Shown piece by piece: positions 63,529-64,000 of a stretch of DNA of 64,000 nt. Positions within the stretch are counted from its first letter, which is position 1, and every line of letters starts with the position of its first letter. The stretch covers positions 248,001 to 312,000 of the forward strand of contig NZ_CP111042.1 in the NCBI RefSeq assembly GCF_026248685.1, given 5' to 3'. This stretch comes from Haladaptatus caseinilyticus. Its GTDB lineage: Archaea > Halobacteriota > Halobacteria > Halobacteriales > Haladaptataceae. Below the pieces are notes generated by a model. The model was not told where the DNA came from. It saw only the letters and a list, made by a program, of their open reading frames with translations, and ran no database searches. The position numbers and the translations under genes were made by a program.

Positions 63529-64000
63529 ATGAGCGCATCCTCCAAGCCGGCTGACTCCGTTGGTGGCGCTACCTCGTCCTCCCAAGACACCGCGTCGTCT
63601 CAACCCCTGTCGAAGGATACGATTTTTCATATCTTGCAGGTACAGCGCCGTCGATTAACCTTGCAGTACCTCCATGGGCGAACAGACGCCGTTTCGTTAC
63701 GCAATCTTGCCGAGCAGGTAGCAGCCTGGGAGAACGAGATGTCGGTCATGGAACTAACTTCGAAAGAACGCCAACGCGCCTACATTTCACTGTATCAAAC
63801 TCACCTTCCGACACTCGATACGGAGGGTATTATCGAGTACGACAAAGATCGCGGAACAATCAGACGAACGTCCCGTGCTGACCAATTTGACCCATATTTG
63901 TTTGATACCGCTCCACAGGACTCATCCGATTCGTCCACGGACAGTGCGTTGAATCGTCGATGGAGACGGTATTATCTCGGCGGGACGCTTTTCAGCACGA
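63529..64000 (+). CDS. DUF7344-like haloarchaeal protein (3' end off window)
   Basis: From the ATG at 63529 the frame runs off the right edge (157 codons). Residues ~28-115 (LSKDTIFHILQVQRRRLTLQYL, VSLRNLAEQVAAWENEM, RAYISLYQTHLPTLDTEGIIEYD) match the HTH-like domain I know as DUF7344, frequent in haloarchaea. The start of a hydrophobic or basic region (RRWRRYYLGG) near the end suggests a membrane segment follows. Role unknown; these are often regulators tied to the membrane. Confidence 0.75.
   Translation, partial: MSASSKPADSVGGATSSSQDTASSQPLSKDTIFHILQVQRRRLTLQYLHGRTDAVSLRNLAEQVAAWENEMSVMELTSKERQRAYISLYQTHLPTLDTEGIIEYDKDRGTIRRTSRADQFDPYLFDTAPQDSSDSSTDSALNRRWRRYYLGGTLFST

Overview
The window looks like DNA from a haloarchaeon (class Halobacteria). 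Proteins are rich in Asp/Glu, promoters have TATA boxes 25-30 nt before start codons (leaderless style), and many families are typical of Halobacteria: TrmB and IclR regulators, a bat-type HTH regulator, HalOD1, DUF7344-like, HVO_A0114-like HTH, thermosome, Orc1/Cdc6, Tat lipoproteins and a NADP D-xylose dehydrogenase. The ParA module, iteron-like repeats, toxin-antitoxin pair and many decayed genes suggest a megaplasmid or a plasmid-derived chromosomal island. No rRNA, tRNA or CRISPR array was seen.

Layout. (1) 0-8 kb: a truncated ribbon-helix-helix protein, peroxiredoxin, ABM-domain protein, PLP trans-sulfuration enzyme, acyl-CoA dehydrogenase, bat-type regulator, a broken MOSC gene, SMR transporter, TrmB regulator and methyltransferase. 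(2) 8.5-38.6 kb: a large sugar and uronate catabolic island. It holds a xylose dehydrogenase, two Gfo/Idh/MocA oxidoreductases, TIM-barrel sugar isomerases, a frameshifted hydroxypyruvate isomerase, a mannonate dehydratase, an IclR regulator, a MalEFGK-type ABC importer, a group II chaperonin, two GH4 glycosidases, two SDR enzymes (one very like uronate dehydrogenase), a CBM9-like protein, three enolase-superfamily enzymes, a DapA/KDG-type lyase and an EamA permease. The likely flow is uptake of a glycoside or uronate, redox cleavage by NAD-dependent GH4 enzymes, oxidation to sugar acids, dehydration by enolase-superfamily enzymes, and lysis or decarboxylation by the DapA-family enzyme. The exact substrate cannot be read from sequence. 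(3) Two decayed IclR copies in the same orientation, near 10.0-10.5 and 39.4-39.9 kb, bracket most of this island.

(4) 39-46 kb: a plasmid maintenance zone with a 5'-truncated Orc1/Cdc6, a tandemly duplicated CCAGTA array, parA plus a small partner gene with AT-rich repeats at every gene boundary, an HTH protein, an MNT-HEPN pair and a small gene flanked by palindromes. (5) 46-51 kb: debris (HalOD1, PolB2 N-terminus, S41 peptidase tail) around a RecA-like/small-protein gene pair and an SLC13 permease. (6) 51-60 kb: a Gfo/Idh/MocA enzyme and a compact five-gene importer operon (Tat lipoprotein, DppB, DppC, a fused DppD-DppF ATPase, TrmB regulator) plus a small membrane protein. (7) 60-64 kb: an orphan Cdc48 N-domain interrupted by two in-frame stops, an HTH regulator, a HAD phosphatase and the start of a DUF7344-like protein.

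The strongest points for a second look are the chaperonin inside the sugar cluster, the paired GH4/enolase modules, the parA boundary repeats, palindromes shared by three plasmid genes, a GTTCG-N7-CGAAC operator family, and the unusual density of freshly broken genes.
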